Assembly (NCBI GenBank): GCA_016806645.1
Contig: JACSYO010000134.1
Coordinates: 808,501-872,500 of the forward strand
Length of the DNA: 64,000 nt
Source: Ophiodon elongatus
Lineage: Eukaryota > Chordata > Actinopteri > Perciformes > Hexagrammidae
Direction: 5' to 3'
How positions within the stretch are numbered: position 1 is the first letter of the stretch; each line of letters starts with the position of its first letter. This document shows, piece after piece, positions 1-13,748 of the stretch. A model generated the notes under the pieces. The model saw only the letters and a list, made by a program, of their open reading frames with translations. It did no database searches and had not been told where the DNA came from. The translations under genes were made by a program, and so were the position numbers.

Positions 1-69
1 CTAACCCTTTTTTCTCCATTTGTAAAAGGATAACACAAACGTTAGCACACTTCTGTATTGGTAATAATG

Positions 70-236
70 TTGCGCTGCTTATATACAGCTCCACCTTTGG
101 CATTTATGGTCTGTTTGACTCTAAATGGACCATAGTTTACTAAATGAACATCATACTGTATTGAAGAAGACTTGAAACTAGAGATTGAGACCATAAACTC
201 ATGTTTACAATATTTACTGAGGGAATGAATCAAGAG
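70..236 (-). repeat. Dispersed repeat, copy 1
   Basis: This stretch matches, in reverse orientation, a block near 39265-39395. Both contain the run about 'ATGAGTTTATGGTCTCAAT', then a segment about teleost-like 'ATGATGTTCATTTAGTAAA'. Only the distal part of the element is present here. It is probably a non-autonomous mobile sequence, but the class cannot be assigned by eye. Confidence 0.55.
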
Positions 237-736
237 AGAAGTAGAGTCATTTTCTTACTTTCACACAGTACAGAACTAGAATATATGGATTAGATTCAAG
301 TTATTTATTTAAACATACCTGTATACATTCTTAACTTAGCTATTTGACCAGGAGTGTTAAACATTTCTCATGTAATATATTTCTAGATTCTCAAGTAGTA
401 AACCATGTCCCATCCACTTTAAAAAGATCATTACGAATCATCCAAGCATTTTTTTAATAATAGTTTTAGAACATTGGCACTGCAAAGAGCCGTCCATAAT
501 GTGACTACAAAATTATACTTTATATGACACAGCAGTGTTCGATTAAGCCTTAGCCTTGGTGAATATGGCTGATGTATAGCTTTGCATTTCATCCAATACA
601 ATTTCACACAAGGGTGTCTTCAACTGGCCTTCAATTCTTCCTCAATCACACCACAAAGTCTGGCATAAAATAAATGCAAAAGGTGAATCTATGAATATAT
701 ATTCCTTCATGTGTATTTATACTGGAAGGCAAGTGT

Positions 737-739
<3 letters not shown>

Positions 740-792
<53 letters not shown>
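740..792. repeat. (CA)n microsatellite
   Basis: An uninterrupted run of about 26 CA units. Nothing nearby suggests a role beyond simple-sequence DNA. Confidence 0.95.
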
Positions 793-793
<1 letters not shown>

Positions 794-795
<2 letters not shown>

Positions 796-3700
796 GGTCA
801 AATCACCAGCATTATCATCACGATTACTGACATGATTTTAACACAACATTCAGTACACAATGCTGAATAATGCGCCGTGCTGTAATGTGACCGTGTTCGG
901 ACCAGTTTTAATAATTTCAACAGCGGAAATTCGAGTTGTTCTCCAAACACATTTAATGCCTGGTTAGAAATACATGTGTCCCATAAAACAAATCACACCC
1001 CTAAACTGTTAAAGCCAGCCGAACAGAATGAGGTGAAATTTCAAGTTATTTCAAGGGAGGAAATGGCTCCTTTTTTTTTTTTACAAGACCTGCTGAGATG
1101 TCAGCATGTTTATTTAAAATGCCTTCTCGTCTGCTATGACTGTGGCACACATAAATAGTCAGTTAACACAGTCAAAGCAAGCTGGAGAAACGTCTGTGTG
1201 CCTAACATGCTACTAATGCCTTCTATAAGTTGGCTCTTTGTGGTCCTGTTATTAGGACCCAGAGCTACTTGGCACTTTGTGGCAAAGCCTTTTAGGTTCT
1301 CTTATACAAGGTAGGTTGCTGAGTTGAGCGCAGGAACTTGGAGAGCCTTGATGTCTGAACGACAACATGGTAACTCAAGATGAATGGTTACATTCAAAGC
1401 CCTGCTTTACGTTTACAAATGTGCTGATTATGTTCCACAGTAAGAGAGCAAGCTGTTCTTGAACCCTCTAGATAAAGAGCTTGTTTCCATCTATGGCGGA
1501 GGGCCTCACTGGCAGCTGAGCTAAAAAGCACTGATGGTTTTCACTGCGAGCGAGGAGTTTGTATCCTTCTTTATTCCCTTCGGTTTAAAATCCTTGGTGC
1601 CTTATGAATATGGTCTGCTTGTAGTTACTGATGGTGTTGTGAAAACAAACTTTCCTACCAATTAACCTTCATCTCAGCTGTTGAAGTTCACACATTATTA
1701 ACTCTGAGCAGTTCTGACAACTGAGCTAATAATTGGGATTAATTGCTATGTGTGTTGGTTTCTGGTGTGAGAACCGTATGTTCTCAGGCCAGTGACAACT
1801 CTATTGTTAATGGACACTGAGGGCTTCCAGATAATCTGCTCAGCTAATATGCTGTAGACGAGGAGCTGGCTGTGTCAGTGCTGTAATGACAGCAGGAAAG
1901 TTTGCAGATATATTAATATGTCTAAGTTGAAAATATCAAAAGATGTGCAACCTAAATGGTTTAGGCTGGTGTTTTTTTTTACCCATTCATGAATTGTCAG
2001 TAAATCCCATGGAAAGACCAAAACCAACAATGAACACATCCTGCGAACAAGTATATTGTGTGTATCCAAAGCCTGATTGACCAGAGCTCTGATATTATTC
2101 CCTGAACTATTTAGCTTTTCCAGAAATGTCTGATCTCCATGACATGACCCACTATAATCAGTGTGTTTTGTCCTTGTTCACTTTGTTTGATATGTATAAC
2201 ACTGAGGTTACAAGCTTCTGGAGTTTACAGAGGTAGACATCGTCCAGCTTTCTGATAGGCCTGCTGAATGTTTTCCAGCTTTAACTTTGTGACAAAAAGA
2301 GTTTTAGTTTGGAGTGTTTGAACAGGGTTTCTGGATTTCATCAAAGCCTAAGCCAATTTGTCTTCTGTCATGGCATTATGATGTGGAATATAGGCATTGG
2401 ATGTATATTGAATGTGGAAAATATAGCTCAGAGGTCATTTGTATTTATGGTAGTTGGCAACATGTCATTTTACATTTTAAAGACAGAAAATAATTATTTG
2501 CTGTTGGCAATACAATATTACGTATATGTGTGACATACTAGACAGCCTAAAACCTGCAACAAAGCCTCCGCAGTAATCGTTTTTTTTTCTGTACTTTCTC
2601 CGTGAGTAGTTTTAGATAACACTCTTTTGTCCCGCAGACAGCGCCTTGCTGTAGTAATTGTCGCAGGTGTAATTTGAGCAGTTCCTTTGTGTCTCTGCAA
2701 CAGTTACATCCCCATTGGCAGTCATAGTGTGCATCGAGACTAAAACGTGAGGGGAACAATGGAAAGCATCATAAAAGCTTTGAAAATAAATCATGTTTTT
2801 CTTCTCCTCTCTGACCACTCAGCCCACCATTTGTCAGAACGCAGATGGATTTTTTCTTTTTCTTTATCAGGGCAAATCTTTTGGGAGTGTTTGGAAACAC
2901 GGCTGGCTTGACTGTGAAGCTGCGCTGCTCAGTGTTTAACCTCATCTTCACTGTATTGGCTGATAAAGAATTACAGCAGATCATTCCTGCTGGGAGCTGA
3001 AGCCATTAAGTTACATACAGCCGTTAAACAGAAACCTCTAAGAAAGCAGCATGTTGGGAGTGAGGACCTACGAATGGGCATTGTGGCCCTCTCTTTCCAT
3101 CTATTTCAACAACCTCACAGAATGGGAGCACAAAATGGTACAGTATACAGTACAAAATGGGCAAAATGATTTGTACTTACCTGTTAATATGATTACTCAG
3201 AGTACAGAGTCCCTGAGAAAAGAAATGTGTGTCTTTCTGGCATAAATTATTAAAAACCTGTTGTGAATATATACTTTAATTTTTCAAACAGGGCGCTGTA
3301 GTTTTTAATGTTACTCAAACAGGAGGACCTAGTCCTCGGCCAAGTTTGTAATATTTTATTGTAATATTGTTAGAATTAAGATTAGAATTAAGACTATCAG
3401 ACATACTAAATGCACCCTGGGAAAAGAGTGCACAAGGAGACAAAGGTTAGGAACCACTGATGTTACTGTCTTTTTATGTTACTATTAATATGAGTCTACA
3501 AGCCACTACTGGCAAATGTATCAGCTATTTCACAAATGAAATGTGTTTACAACAGGATGTCATAGCATTACATATTACTACCAGTGATACAATGATCAGC
3601 ACTCACTAAAGTATTAACAGCAAATCAACCATATCCATTAATATCTTTTGAAAAGTCTAAACCCAAAAAGGTTTAGCAGCCACTGTTGCCCAAGAGGTGA

Positions 3701-6700
3701 GGACCTCCTGTGGTTGCAGAAGTCAAGTCAGTTTGATTTGTACAGCTAAAAATCACAAATTGTTCTCAAAGCGACACATTTACAATCAATAAATTATTTG
3801 TCCAATGGAAGGAAACATACGTTTTCAATTTTGAGGAACATAAAAAAAATGCATCAATGTCATATAATCAAATTTAGATTATTATATGATTTTGAGTAAT
3901 TATAATGATTGGATTACTACAGAAATATTGTTGGTCCATTGATCCCAATTAAAACTATAAAACGGCATAATATTGCGTGCGTTTAGCTTCTGAATAGTTT
4001 ATATACTGCTCTTTCATGCTAATAATTAACTATCAGCCACACGCTTCCAATCAAGTGGGATCAGATTTGAATGGTTAAGAACGTGTGGTGCATCTGGAGA
4101 TGACTTCTCTCATTTTTTTATGTGAACAGAAAATTTAACAAAAGTGTAAGAGAAATGTAAGAGAGCGTTGCTTCATGAGTACCTTCAGGTCCCCAAAACC
4201 TCCTCGCTACCCCGAGGGCCTGGAAAGAGAACAGATTACACACACACCAAAGAGGCAAAGCCCAATAGAATAGGAGAAAGAACTTAATTGCACACATGAT
4301 GAGAGAAAAGTTCTAAGAAAAGATAGAGCAGACGCTGGTGGACCAGGACCCGGATCAGAGACGTCTGGATGAAGCATGGACAGCCCTCTGCTGTTCCATG
4401 AAATCAAGGTGTCTGTCTACATTCCACTGAGCAAATCTAGCAGCACTACAGTGATCATATGATATCAACAAAGACACATGCAAACAGATTAAAACCCATA
4501 CTGGCTCTCCTGTGTCTAGAAGGAGGACAACATTTGCTGTTATGTGTTGAAATATCTTTCATACTCAAATGATGGTGCAGTGTGAGGCAGAGGAAGCACA
4601 ACAGACCTCAGACGATGCACGAGTGCATGAAAACATGATCAGATTTCGACCGTCATACAATTGGTCTCACTTATGGTCAATCATTTTCCTGCAGATGTTC
4701 AACATGAAAGCAGAAGAATCGATAATGGTGTACAGCAAGACACGGTCCTGAAACAAAACCGAGCAGTCACAAGCAGCAATGAATACCAAGATGAGCAAAT
4801 GAGGTATGAGAAAAATGTTGCCCGTTACTCTCCTGTTTTTGTATTTTTCAAATGCAGAGTGTTTGGCTAGATGTTTTTTATCATTCAAAACAATTTGTAT
4901 TTCAGGTTGCTCAGATCAAAGCCAAGTAACAGTCTTACTGAGAGATGAAAGGAGTCATACTTGAAGAAAAGGTGTAAGCATTCACAGTCAAAGGCAGTTA
5001 CAACATTGACTGTCAAACTAAAATATACATCACTTTTATACTTTTTTATACCAGTGCATCATTTACCAAAAAGTGTTGACACATTCGCATACATCCTGAA
5101 CAAAGGAAAGGGATTCAGTGTGGTATAAACATGTGTAATCAAAACATCCTTTTTATTTCACTTCTGCCAAATAAAAGATGTCCTTGGCGCATCATCAACT
5201 TTTAGTATTGAAGACAGGAAATCTATTTTGTTTTTTGTTTTTTTTGCAGATGAGAAGATTGTACAAGGCCTAAGTACCCCCATTATATATAACTGGTTTA
5301 AATCCATGTTTAATGAATACCAGTAAATATTCTGCATATACAGTCCATCCATACATTGTGTGTTGAAGGCCGATGACTGCTTTGAAAGTTGAAGAAAGCA
5401 CAACATTACAAATACAACCCAGATGATTTGTCAATTAATCAATTCGTTGATGGACAGAAAATGAATCTGCAACATTTTATTTAGTTTTTTTAACTTCTCT
5501 AACAGGAAGATAAGCTGATTCACTGAAAACAGAATATTTTGGGGGTTTGGAACTGTTGGTCAGACAACAGCTCACCACTGATATTTTATAGGCTAAAAGG
5601 TTGATTGATCAATAACATTTTTTTTCTTTTTAGATTAATCCATTATTATATCAAATTGTAGCCCTAATTCCCAAATAATAGGTTATTATTTAAAATCCAC
5701 CGTATCTGTAGTATATGTAGTTAGTAGCAAAATACCTTTTGAAAGCACAGCATCATGAAATTGAGATGAAATCTCAACTTTGACAATATGGCAGCACACA
5801 AGAAGAGATGCAGCATATTCAGTTGTCTCAGTATGTAAGGATGTACATATTACGTTCACAAGGATCACATCCCCATCATAGAATACCTTTTATTTAACAA
5901 CGCAGAGTGCACTTTACCAGCATGGTTCTTTTCACAGTTACATTTCACAGTGTCCTGCTTCAGCTTAGCATTTCATCCAGTGGTGGGAGGTAGTTACATT
6001 GAGCAAGCTAGTTACTGGTTATGAAGCACACACACACAAACACACAGTTGTGGGTTCAAGACTTTGTGGGAAATATTATGTTGATTAACATTCCTTTCCT
6101 GAGGCCTGTACCAAGTTATCTTATGGTTATCTGGCTGAACTAACCCTAACAACCGCTCTCTCTGTGTACACATCCTTGCGCTCTTAGTCACAATTCCCTA
6201 TGTTTAATCAACTTTTTCTCTCCTTTTCCATTTAACTATTATATTTTATTTACATTTTAACTACCTAAATGCTGCTTGCCTGGATATAACTCTGGGCGGA
6301 AAAATACTAAATCATCACATTATACATTTATTTAACTTGTACAATCTTAAAATTATATTTTAAAATTATATTTCAATAGAAATATCAGAATCAGCCACCT
6401 CAGGTCATTACAACCCTCAAATTCCCAGACGTGAAACTGTCGAAATAAAATTTGTGCTCTGAGTTGTAGCTACGGCCCTGATCCTCAGATGTGTCAACAA
6501 GGTGTCTCAGACTCAGACACGTGGATACTACCTTGTCTCCCTGATCACAACATTAACAAGTTATAATATTTACTCACCGGGAACAAAAACTTTGTTAATC
6601 CATCTAATTTCCCATATCTGCAATGGATGAGCAAACAGGTTCGATTTATATGTGATCATATTCTAATTTGCTAGTCCATAATCAAAAGGCCAATTTCCCA

Positions 6701-8611
6701 CTATAAATTATGATGCTGGGAAACATCGTCAGTCACAGATTTGCATATGAGGCAGGGATCCTGTGCCAAGCCCCAATAAATAAAAGGTTGTGGGACACAG
6801 AATCAGATCGCCAGACAGCTCTGTAACGTTTCACTATCATCAGTTGAGATGCGTGACTATTAAGCCTCTGAGGCCATCATGTGGCCTTTGAAGGTAACAC
6901 TCACCAGGTTAGTCAAAGGCTCAGAAAATGAATAAAAAATATAAAAAAATTTGTCATTGGTTTGATTAAACCTCCAGACAGGTTTGCTGCATACACCACA
7001 TGCCTCCTCGTTGAACAGTGTCACAGGCCACAGTTATTCTCACTTATCAAGACGTAGAGCAGCTCTGTAACTTAATCTACACAGTGAAGATACTTATCTG
7101 TTAGGAAAGGTGCGTTTGCTGCTGTGGCCTCAGAGCACTTGGAATCTTTGCTTATTTGAAAAAATAGATGAATCTTTTGTGTTCGTTCCTCTAATTAAGT
7201 GTTGTAATTTTGTTGTTTTGAAGTTCATTTAATTAGATTTTATTCAGTTAACAGGACTTTAAGTTGAATAGCTACGGTCATTGTAAGTAAGGAGAAAGGC
7301 AGCAGTGTTATCTGTAAAGCCAGTGGTAAGGGACTAAAAGGTTATGGCTGCTTTGATGTAGTGAGTTTTGTGGGTTGTCTGAGTACCCTGTCTCCAAATG
7401 ATGACCATGAGGTACTGCTAAATGGTTTTGTCTAATATGTTTTGGAGGAAATGTTACTTCTGCCTGGATTATGCCGACCAGCAACAGTTTTCCGATGCAG
7501 GAAGTGATGGGTCGTACTGGTCAGGATGGATGTGGAACATACAAAGTGCAGGACTGTCAATATTAGTTGTTAGGTTTTGGCTACAGAAAAAGTTGAATTC
7601 CTGCACACTGTCAGCACTGACTTTTTAAAAAAACTAAATGTTCTATTTTATGATGGACTGGCAGGAATTAAAGTTTTTATTTTGCATCGCCTAATTTTCC
7701 TTTGCATCGTTCTACCCGGTGCTTATGTATTACACAGCTCTTGTTTTGAGGTTTAGCCCATAAAAACACATCCTGTCTTGTACTTCAAGTCAAGATGTTT
7801 ACTACTTGTAACTTTAACTGTCTGCTGTCACTTACAGCCTGAACACATCAAACAACTGCACGAGTTTACCACAGATTAACTATGATCACTTTAGAGTGTG
7901 AACACAATGTGATGAGCTTAAACCTGTTTTTAATTTACATAACAAGTTATTTTCCCCATTATTTTGAATAATTTGCACACTGTAGAGAGATAACGCAGAT
8001 CATCTTTGACTAGCAGTTTCATGAATTACAAGTTCCTCTGGTTTCTTCAACTGTGCCAAAGTTGTCAATTGTCTTCAATGCTGTTTGCAATTTTCATAGA
8101 CAGAATCAGGCAGTGTAAACATTCAGTTTGTGACCTCAGTGGTGCATATCTGCTTTTTACCTCTGAAGTTCTGCTGGCATCATCAGTCTGGAACCTGCAG
8201 CACACACTGGGGTGTGTGAAGCAGCTAGAAGGAGAGTTCAAGTCTCCATGTCTGAGGCCATTGGTACTTTGCTGGGAAATAGGGGACTGCTCTCTTTGGG
8301 TTGAGAAGTAGCCTAAAAGAAGTGTGAGATTTAGAGGGATATTGGTGCAGCGTTGGTTGTAAAGCAAACTTTCTAAAGGACTATTGTGGTTTCCTGGGTT
8401 CAGACCTTTGAATCCGCCCACTCCACGAGTTTGAGTTGACCGATTTGTCTCGCAACGTGACATGTAACAGCAGTTTCTCGATTAAAAAGTAATCGAACAA
8501 TGAGCACCGCGGGGTGACTAGCGATTAGCCACTCAGCACCTGAGCCGGGACTAACACAATTGTCAAGCTGTTGTGAAGGATTGTCAATCTGCACACCATA
8601 GAAGACATTCC
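794..8611. other. Intergenic stretch without recognised gene
   Basis: All open frames here are short (about 100 codons or fewer in this interval, up to about 130 across 8065-8463) and overlap on both strands. None shows a recognisable domain or a convincing splice-bounded exon. The DNA is AT-rich with short poly-T and (CA)n tracts, for example around 6027-6048. I see no RNA gene or clear mobile element, though old repeats may be present. Confidence 0.5.
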
Positions 8612-8900
8612 ATTTCATTATCCAAACTGCTAATCCTATTCAGGGTCGGGGGCGCTGGAGCCGATCCCAGCTGACATTGGGTGAAGGCAGGGTTCACCTG
8701 GACAGGTGTCCAGTTTATATCAGGGCACATATAGAGACAGACAACCATTCACGCTCACATTCACACCTAAGGGTAATTTTGAGCCTCCAATTAACCTGAG
8801 CTACATGTCTTTGGACTGTGGGAGGAAGCCGGAGAACCCAGAGGGAACCCACACTTGCACGGGCAGAACCGCCCGGGATCACCATCTTGCAGCCCCCGTA
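8612..8900. repeat. Dispersed teleost-type repeat, copy 1
   Basis: Matches 28911-29258 over most of its length. Shared landmarks are 'CTGCTAATCCT', 'CAGCTGACATTGGG', 'CAGACAACCATTCA' and 'ACATGTCTTTGGACTGTGGG'. It has no coding capacity. Its start resembles the 3' tail of RTE/Rex3-type LINEs (an ATCC tract then CATTATC), so it may be a LINE-mobilised short element. That is inference. Confidence 0.7.
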
Positions 8901-9790
8901 GAAGACATGTCTGCTCAATATCACCTGACATCGTAGTTTGTCATACTTCGCTGTGCTCTACTCTTAAAACTCCAGCAAAACCAATGGCTATGCATCCGTG
9001 TCGACTTAAAACGCTGCTGGATATGTTGGCCTCCAGTGGAAGTTGGTTTGAGTGGAGGCAACATCAGACTGAAGATGGTAACTGAGTTGGCAATTCTGTC
9101 TGATATCAGGCAATTAGTGTGGTGGAGAGGGAGCCGCCTCACTTCTGGTCATTAGCTCTGGGTACTGACGGAACAAAAGAATGAGCGGATACAAGTGGCT
9201 GAAATGATCAGCAGACCTCCTGGACACAGGCAAGTCCAGTATACAAGGTATGTCCAACTGCTAGGTGACCCCAGGGAAGATCATTGGAGAGACGATAAAG
9301 CCCACTTTGGGCCTTGAAACGCCTTTGGTTGGCCAGAGGGATGTCGGAGGAGGGTGTTAGGACTACTTTATTTACCACAATAACTGTTAGTGTGGAACAT
9401 TGAATGGATTGATAGAAATAAATGACTTGTGCTCTCTACTTAATGTAGGGCTGCTTTTCAACTGCACTGACCCTTGGTCATCCTATTCAGCACTTGTGAA
9501 AATACTTGTTCTGGCCACATGTGCGTAGCATGTGTGTAGCGGCACATACTAATTCCTATATTCCTCTTTTCAATACTAATTTGTCATGCATCCTCCTGGA
9601 GAGCATGTGTCATGAAGTGGTTGGTTGAGATTATGAAATTTAAGGTAAGGTACATCAGGACAAAGAGCAATGTTGTTGAGCTGAGACATTTTTCCTTCAA
9701 ATATTATTCCAGCAATATTCTCTCTGTTGTGCATGGGTAAGGCCCAGTTCAGATTGAGTAACTAAGGCGACCTGAAGAAGCTACGCACAA
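8901..9790. other. Unassigned intergenic DNA
   Basis: Short overlapping reading frames only. No domain, RNA or repeat structure was recognised. Confidence 0.4.
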
Positions 9791-9794
9791 AAGG

Positions 9795-10362
9795 AGAGTG
9801 AGACTTTCACCTAACCATAATAGGGCCGACATCAGACTGAATATAAAGAAAGGATTGTGAATACATGAAAGGTTCTGCTCAGGATATTGTAACTTGACTT
9901 CTGTCTGTAATTTGTTTCAGCTGCTTATGGAAATTAAAGTTAAATGATAATTCCATGCCATTTGCTTATGATTTCCATGGCTTATGAAAATGAATATCTA
10001 ACCTTAATAGCTTGCATCCCCAGTGTAGATGTAGTTTCTGACTGAATACAAAGAAAGGATTCAAGGGTTCTGCTCAGGATATCGTAACTTGACTTCTGTC
10101 TGCTTATGGAAATGAAAGATCTGTTAAATGAAAATTCCATGCCATTTGCTTATGATGTCCATGGCTTATGAAAATGAGTATCGAACCTTAATAGCTTGCA
10201 TCCCCAGCCCTTAGTCCAGATATTACCCTACTTATCGAGACTACAGTGCTGCTTTCTTGCAACTCTCGGTGAAACTGTCTGACATTCTAAATGGCAGCAA
10301 TGAGTACAAAATAAATATCATCATAATACTCATATAAGGTTGTATAGTTTGCTTCATATGTT
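9795..10362. repeat. Internally duplicated segment, repeated at 18.6 kb
   Basis: This segment holds two tandem versions of a unit of roughly 180 bp. Landmarks are 'AAAGAAAGGATT', 'CAGGATAT', 'GTAACTTGACTTCTGTCTG', 'CCATGCCATTTGCTTATG' and 'AACCTTAATAGCTTGCATCC'. A single version of the unit, with the same flanks, lies at 18626-19030. The layout implies a dispersed duplication and then a local tandem duplication here. No coding capacity is evident. Confidence 0.75.
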
Positions 10363-10794
10363 ACAGGTCTCAGTTTGAAGGAGCCTGATGACAGATGTGT
10401 GCGCCAAAAAAAATTATGAGGCAGGCAAACGTGTGGCTTCTCATGCAAAATATTCTCAAGCTATCTTTATTTAGATTGTATATAGATTAGATTAGAACAC
10501 TTTGTTAATCCCCAGTGGAGAAGCTCATTTGCCACCAAATCAACTCATACAGACAACAAACAATAAACATAGCATTCACAGTACACAACAAATAGAAAAC
10601 ACAATACAACGAATGAATAACACCATAAAAAAACATTTAAGACATGATTAACAGCAGAAAGATGCTACATCTAAAAAACACATCTAAAAGTGTTCATTAA
10701 AAAACCTGACCGCTGCTGGAACAAAAGACCTTCTGAGTGGTTCAGTAGAACACCGAGGCATCCTTAGTCATCACTGAATGAGCTTCTGAGTCCA

Positions 10795-11085
10795 TTAAAA
10801 ACAGTGTAATGGATGGCCTTCAGAATACACAACTGTGTTTAACTTTCTTTTCTTTTCTACAGTGGCCTCCAGTGGGCTCGGGTTAAGGCCAATCACTGAG
10901 CCAGCCTTTCTGATAATCTTATTGATCCTGTTTTTATCATCCGCAGTGATGCAGCCCCCCCCCTCCCCCCCACCCCCCACCCCCACCCAGCAGAGCACAG
11001 CATAGAAGAGGACGCTAGCTAAGATTCCCTGGTAAAAGACATGAAGAAACTTTTTGCTGATATCAAAGAATCTCAGCTTCCTCAA
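10795..11085 (-). pseudogene. LINE reverse transcriptase C-terminal remnant
   Basis: A 96-codon open frame with the typical fish LINE C-terminal pattern ('VFYQGILASVLFYAVLCW', then 'NRINKIIRKAGSVIG'). A glycine-rich insertion corresponds to a C-tract on the + strand. It is a broken piece of the surrounding LINE, not a host gene. Confidence 0.65.
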
Positions 11086-11539
11086 GAATAATAGTCTTGA
11101 CTTAGCCTTCTTGAATACAGCACCAGTGTTCTTTTTTCAGTTTAATTTACTGTCCAGGTAGACCCCAAGTATGTTTGTAATTTCTGTTTGCTGAACCTTA
11201 ATTATAACTGTTAAGTCCTCTTCATTCTTCCCCCTGAAATCAATAACTTAACTTTTTGATCTTTCCAACATTCAATTTTAAAAGATTTGTTATCACACAA
11301 ATTATTCAACCTCTTGTTTATAGGCCAGGTCATTGGTTTGGGTAAGTAGGCGAACTAGGGTAGTGTCATCTGAAAACTTTTGGATCTTACAGGACACCTG
11401 ACTATCCCTATAAATATCTTTAGTGACAATTAAAAGTTAGATAAAACCGTGGCCTCAGGTTAAAATAGTTTCAGACAGTTTTTTATCAAGCCTGACATGA
11501 ATTTTGCTAATTTTTTGTCTTTATTTTTTATTTTATTTT

Positions 11540-12240
11540 TCGTGTTTATTACTAATGGCATATGACGGAATACATCTGAAAAGGAAGCGTGGGGATTGGA
11601 TTAAGTGCAGCGGCCCTTGAATCGATCACTGTCGACGGCCGACCAACCAGCCAGACTTGCCGTGCCAAACACCACCAAGCTTCCCCAGAGACGAGAGGGA
11701 GGAGAGCCAGATGGAAGCTAAGCTAACCCAGCTAGGACCAGAGGCTACTACACTACCCAGCATGCTCCTGGCTGTCTGATGTCCAGTAGCAGAACAATAA
11801 GATGGATGAAAGCAGCGGAAGGTCGAGGACTATTGAGCCATCGTCTTCACAGAGACCTGGATCCATCGTGGTCCAGGATCAAGCTGCACTTGACGGGCGG
11901 ACAGCAGGGCAGAGATCAGGACTCTGGGGGGACGAGAGGAGCTGGACTCTGTGTTCACATCATGATGTTGGTGCTCAAACACAGTCAGAGGTGATGGACA
12001 ATGTTTTCCTCATGTTGAGTTATTAATGTGAAGATGTCGGCCATATTATCTGCCCAGAGAAATGTTTTTGTTGCTGCTGTTTACATCCATTATGATGCAA
12101 ATAAAACAAAATGCACTACAGGAATGTACTACTGTTTGTGTGTTTTGTTTGTCTTGTGTTTGTTGTGTTATAAATGGGCTACAACTGCAATTTGTTGTGC
12201 ATCCCTGTGTTGCATAATGACAATAAATGATCATTGAATC
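11540..12240. other. Unidentified insertion within the LINE fragment
   Basis: Sequence with no LINE similarity separates the two halves of the surrounding LINE. It ends with an A/T-rich 'CAATAAATGATCATTGAAT' resembling a retroposon 3' end on the + strand. Two overlapping short frames (11779-12026) show no domain. It may be another retroposed element, but the class is not resolved. Confidence 0.35.
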
Positions 12241-12461
12241 CTTGACATCAGGGCTATAGTCTGAGGAGAGTAAGACTACAACTCCTCACATTGTTTTTTT
12301 GGGGAAACTGAAACTAGACAGGATGTTTTTGATGAAGACAGAGACAAGGAAAAGATTGAATGAAGGACTGAGCACAGCTGGACAGCACAGACCTTCAGGG
12401 TGTGTGGATGGACACCATCAGGGGCTGGCGCCTTGTTAGCCATAAGGCGCATTAACTGGTG

Positions 12462-12770
12462 TCAGGCCTCCTCAATGTTGATATGAATACATGGGCTACA
12501 GTCCTCAGGACTACTCAGTGTAAGAAAAGAAAGGATTCTCTCATTTACATTTAGCCCAGAATCAAGGAAGCTGGGATTACTGGTCCCATAGCCAGTAATA
12601 GATTTCATGGCGTTCCAAAGGCCCCTTGTGTTACTATTGGACATCTGTCCTTCTACCATTTCCTTGTGCTTTCAGGTCCTTTCGAGAGCGATTTTAATCT
12701 TTGTCACCGCTTCCTATTAATAGCAGCTTTAACCTCCCTTGTCACCCATGGTTTATTATTAGGGAAAGTT
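12462..12770 (-). pseudogene. LINE reverse transcriptase N-terminal remnant
   Basis: The minus-strand translation carries 'NNKPWVTREVKAAINRKR' followed by 'LWNAMKSITGYG', a linker typical of the region between endonuclease and RT in fish CR1/L2-like LINEs. Stops interrupt it. It belongs to the element spanning 10480-12867. Confidence 0.6.
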
Positions 12771-13249
12771 ATTATTTGTCTCCAGGGAATGACAGACTCA
12801 ACACAGAAATTAAGATAACAGGTGACTTTGTCAGAGAAACAGTCAAGACAATCCTGTCGGACAACCACACCTTCGTTAAACACAGAAGGCTGCTATGTCT
12901 ATATTTTTACAATCATACCTTAATAAACAAATATTACGATGTGCAGGAGCCAGAAAACATCAGGGAATGCACTGCTATGCTATCATATTAGCTTAGCTAG
13001 CACTCAACGATCAGTCTTAATACAACTACCTGAAACACATTAATCTTCCCCAAAATTACAGGGTAAACATTGGCGTCAAAGTCATTCATATGGTGTTTTT
13101 TGCACTTCACATGTCAATAACCTAAGAAAACAGGAAAGATTTAGAGGCATGCTTGTATGTGGCTTCTCATTCAAAGTACTCTGAGTATGTATGTAATAGG
13201 TAGGAAAAGGTAAGTATGTGTTAGATAGGTAAGGGTTAGGGTTACCATG

Positions 13250-13435
13250 CAAGGTCAGGACTATCTAACATTCATACTCATTCACACACCGCAGGAACAG
13301 CCTGCGGGGGAAAATCGGGGTTAAATGTCCTGCCCAAGGATACATCGATATGGACTGGCGGAGTGGGGGATCGAACTGACGATCCTTTGATTGAAGGACA
13401 ACCCTGCTCTACACTGAGTCACAGTCACCCCCAAG
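13250..13435 (-). mobile_element. tRNA-derived SINE, copy 1
   Basis: Read on the minus strand it begins with an A-box-like 'TGACTCAGTGTAGAGCAGGG', then a B-box-like 'AGTTCGATCCC', and continues into a body shared with copies at 35300, 36753 and 50690 ('GTCCTTGGGCA', 'ACTTAACCCC'). The internal RNA polymerase III promoter is of tRNA type, but the sequence does not fold as a whole tRNA. It is a retroposon, not a tRNA gene. Confidence 0.8.
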
Positions 13436-13748
13436 TAAGTGTAAGTGTGTGTTAGGTAGGTAAAAGTAAATATATGTCCAGTAGCTTTGTAGAGGTGAGT
13501 GTGTGTATGTCCTTCAGTGTAGGTAAACAGGAACAGAATAGGCACTATTCTAGTAGCTTCCTGCTTTCTTACAGTGCAGACACTTTAGCTGCTTGCTCTC
13601 GCCTCTGTTTGCATCTTTTCTTGTTTTCGTCAGTGAGAAGCTTTGAGCAGAAGCTCCTGGACACTTGAAAATCACTGGAACTGTATTTCTTTGTAGATTT
13701 AACAGGCTATTGCCACAATTCCGCTAGTTTAAAGATAAATTGCTATAG

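Larger units (their letters stand above)
10480..12867 (-). mobile_element. CR1/L2-like LINE fragment
   Basis: On the minus strand, reverse-transcriptase-derived peptides occur in LINE order. From 5' to 3' these are the 'NNKPWVTREVKAAI' segment (about 12740-12770), 'LWNAMKSITGYG' (12462-12659), and the C-terminal 'FYQGILASVLFYAVLCW' and 'INKIIRKAGSVIG' segment (10795-11085). The 3' end is near 10480. The element is heavily decayed and is split by unrelated sequence around 11540-12240. Its 5' boundary is placed at 12867 because the bases just after it recur without the LINE at 19493. Confidence 0.7.

Noticed and set aside
8065..8463. A 132-codon frame on the minus strand, with an overlapping 101-codon frame on the plus strand
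   Set aside because: No recognisable domain, no splice context and opposing frames of similar length; consistent with chance.
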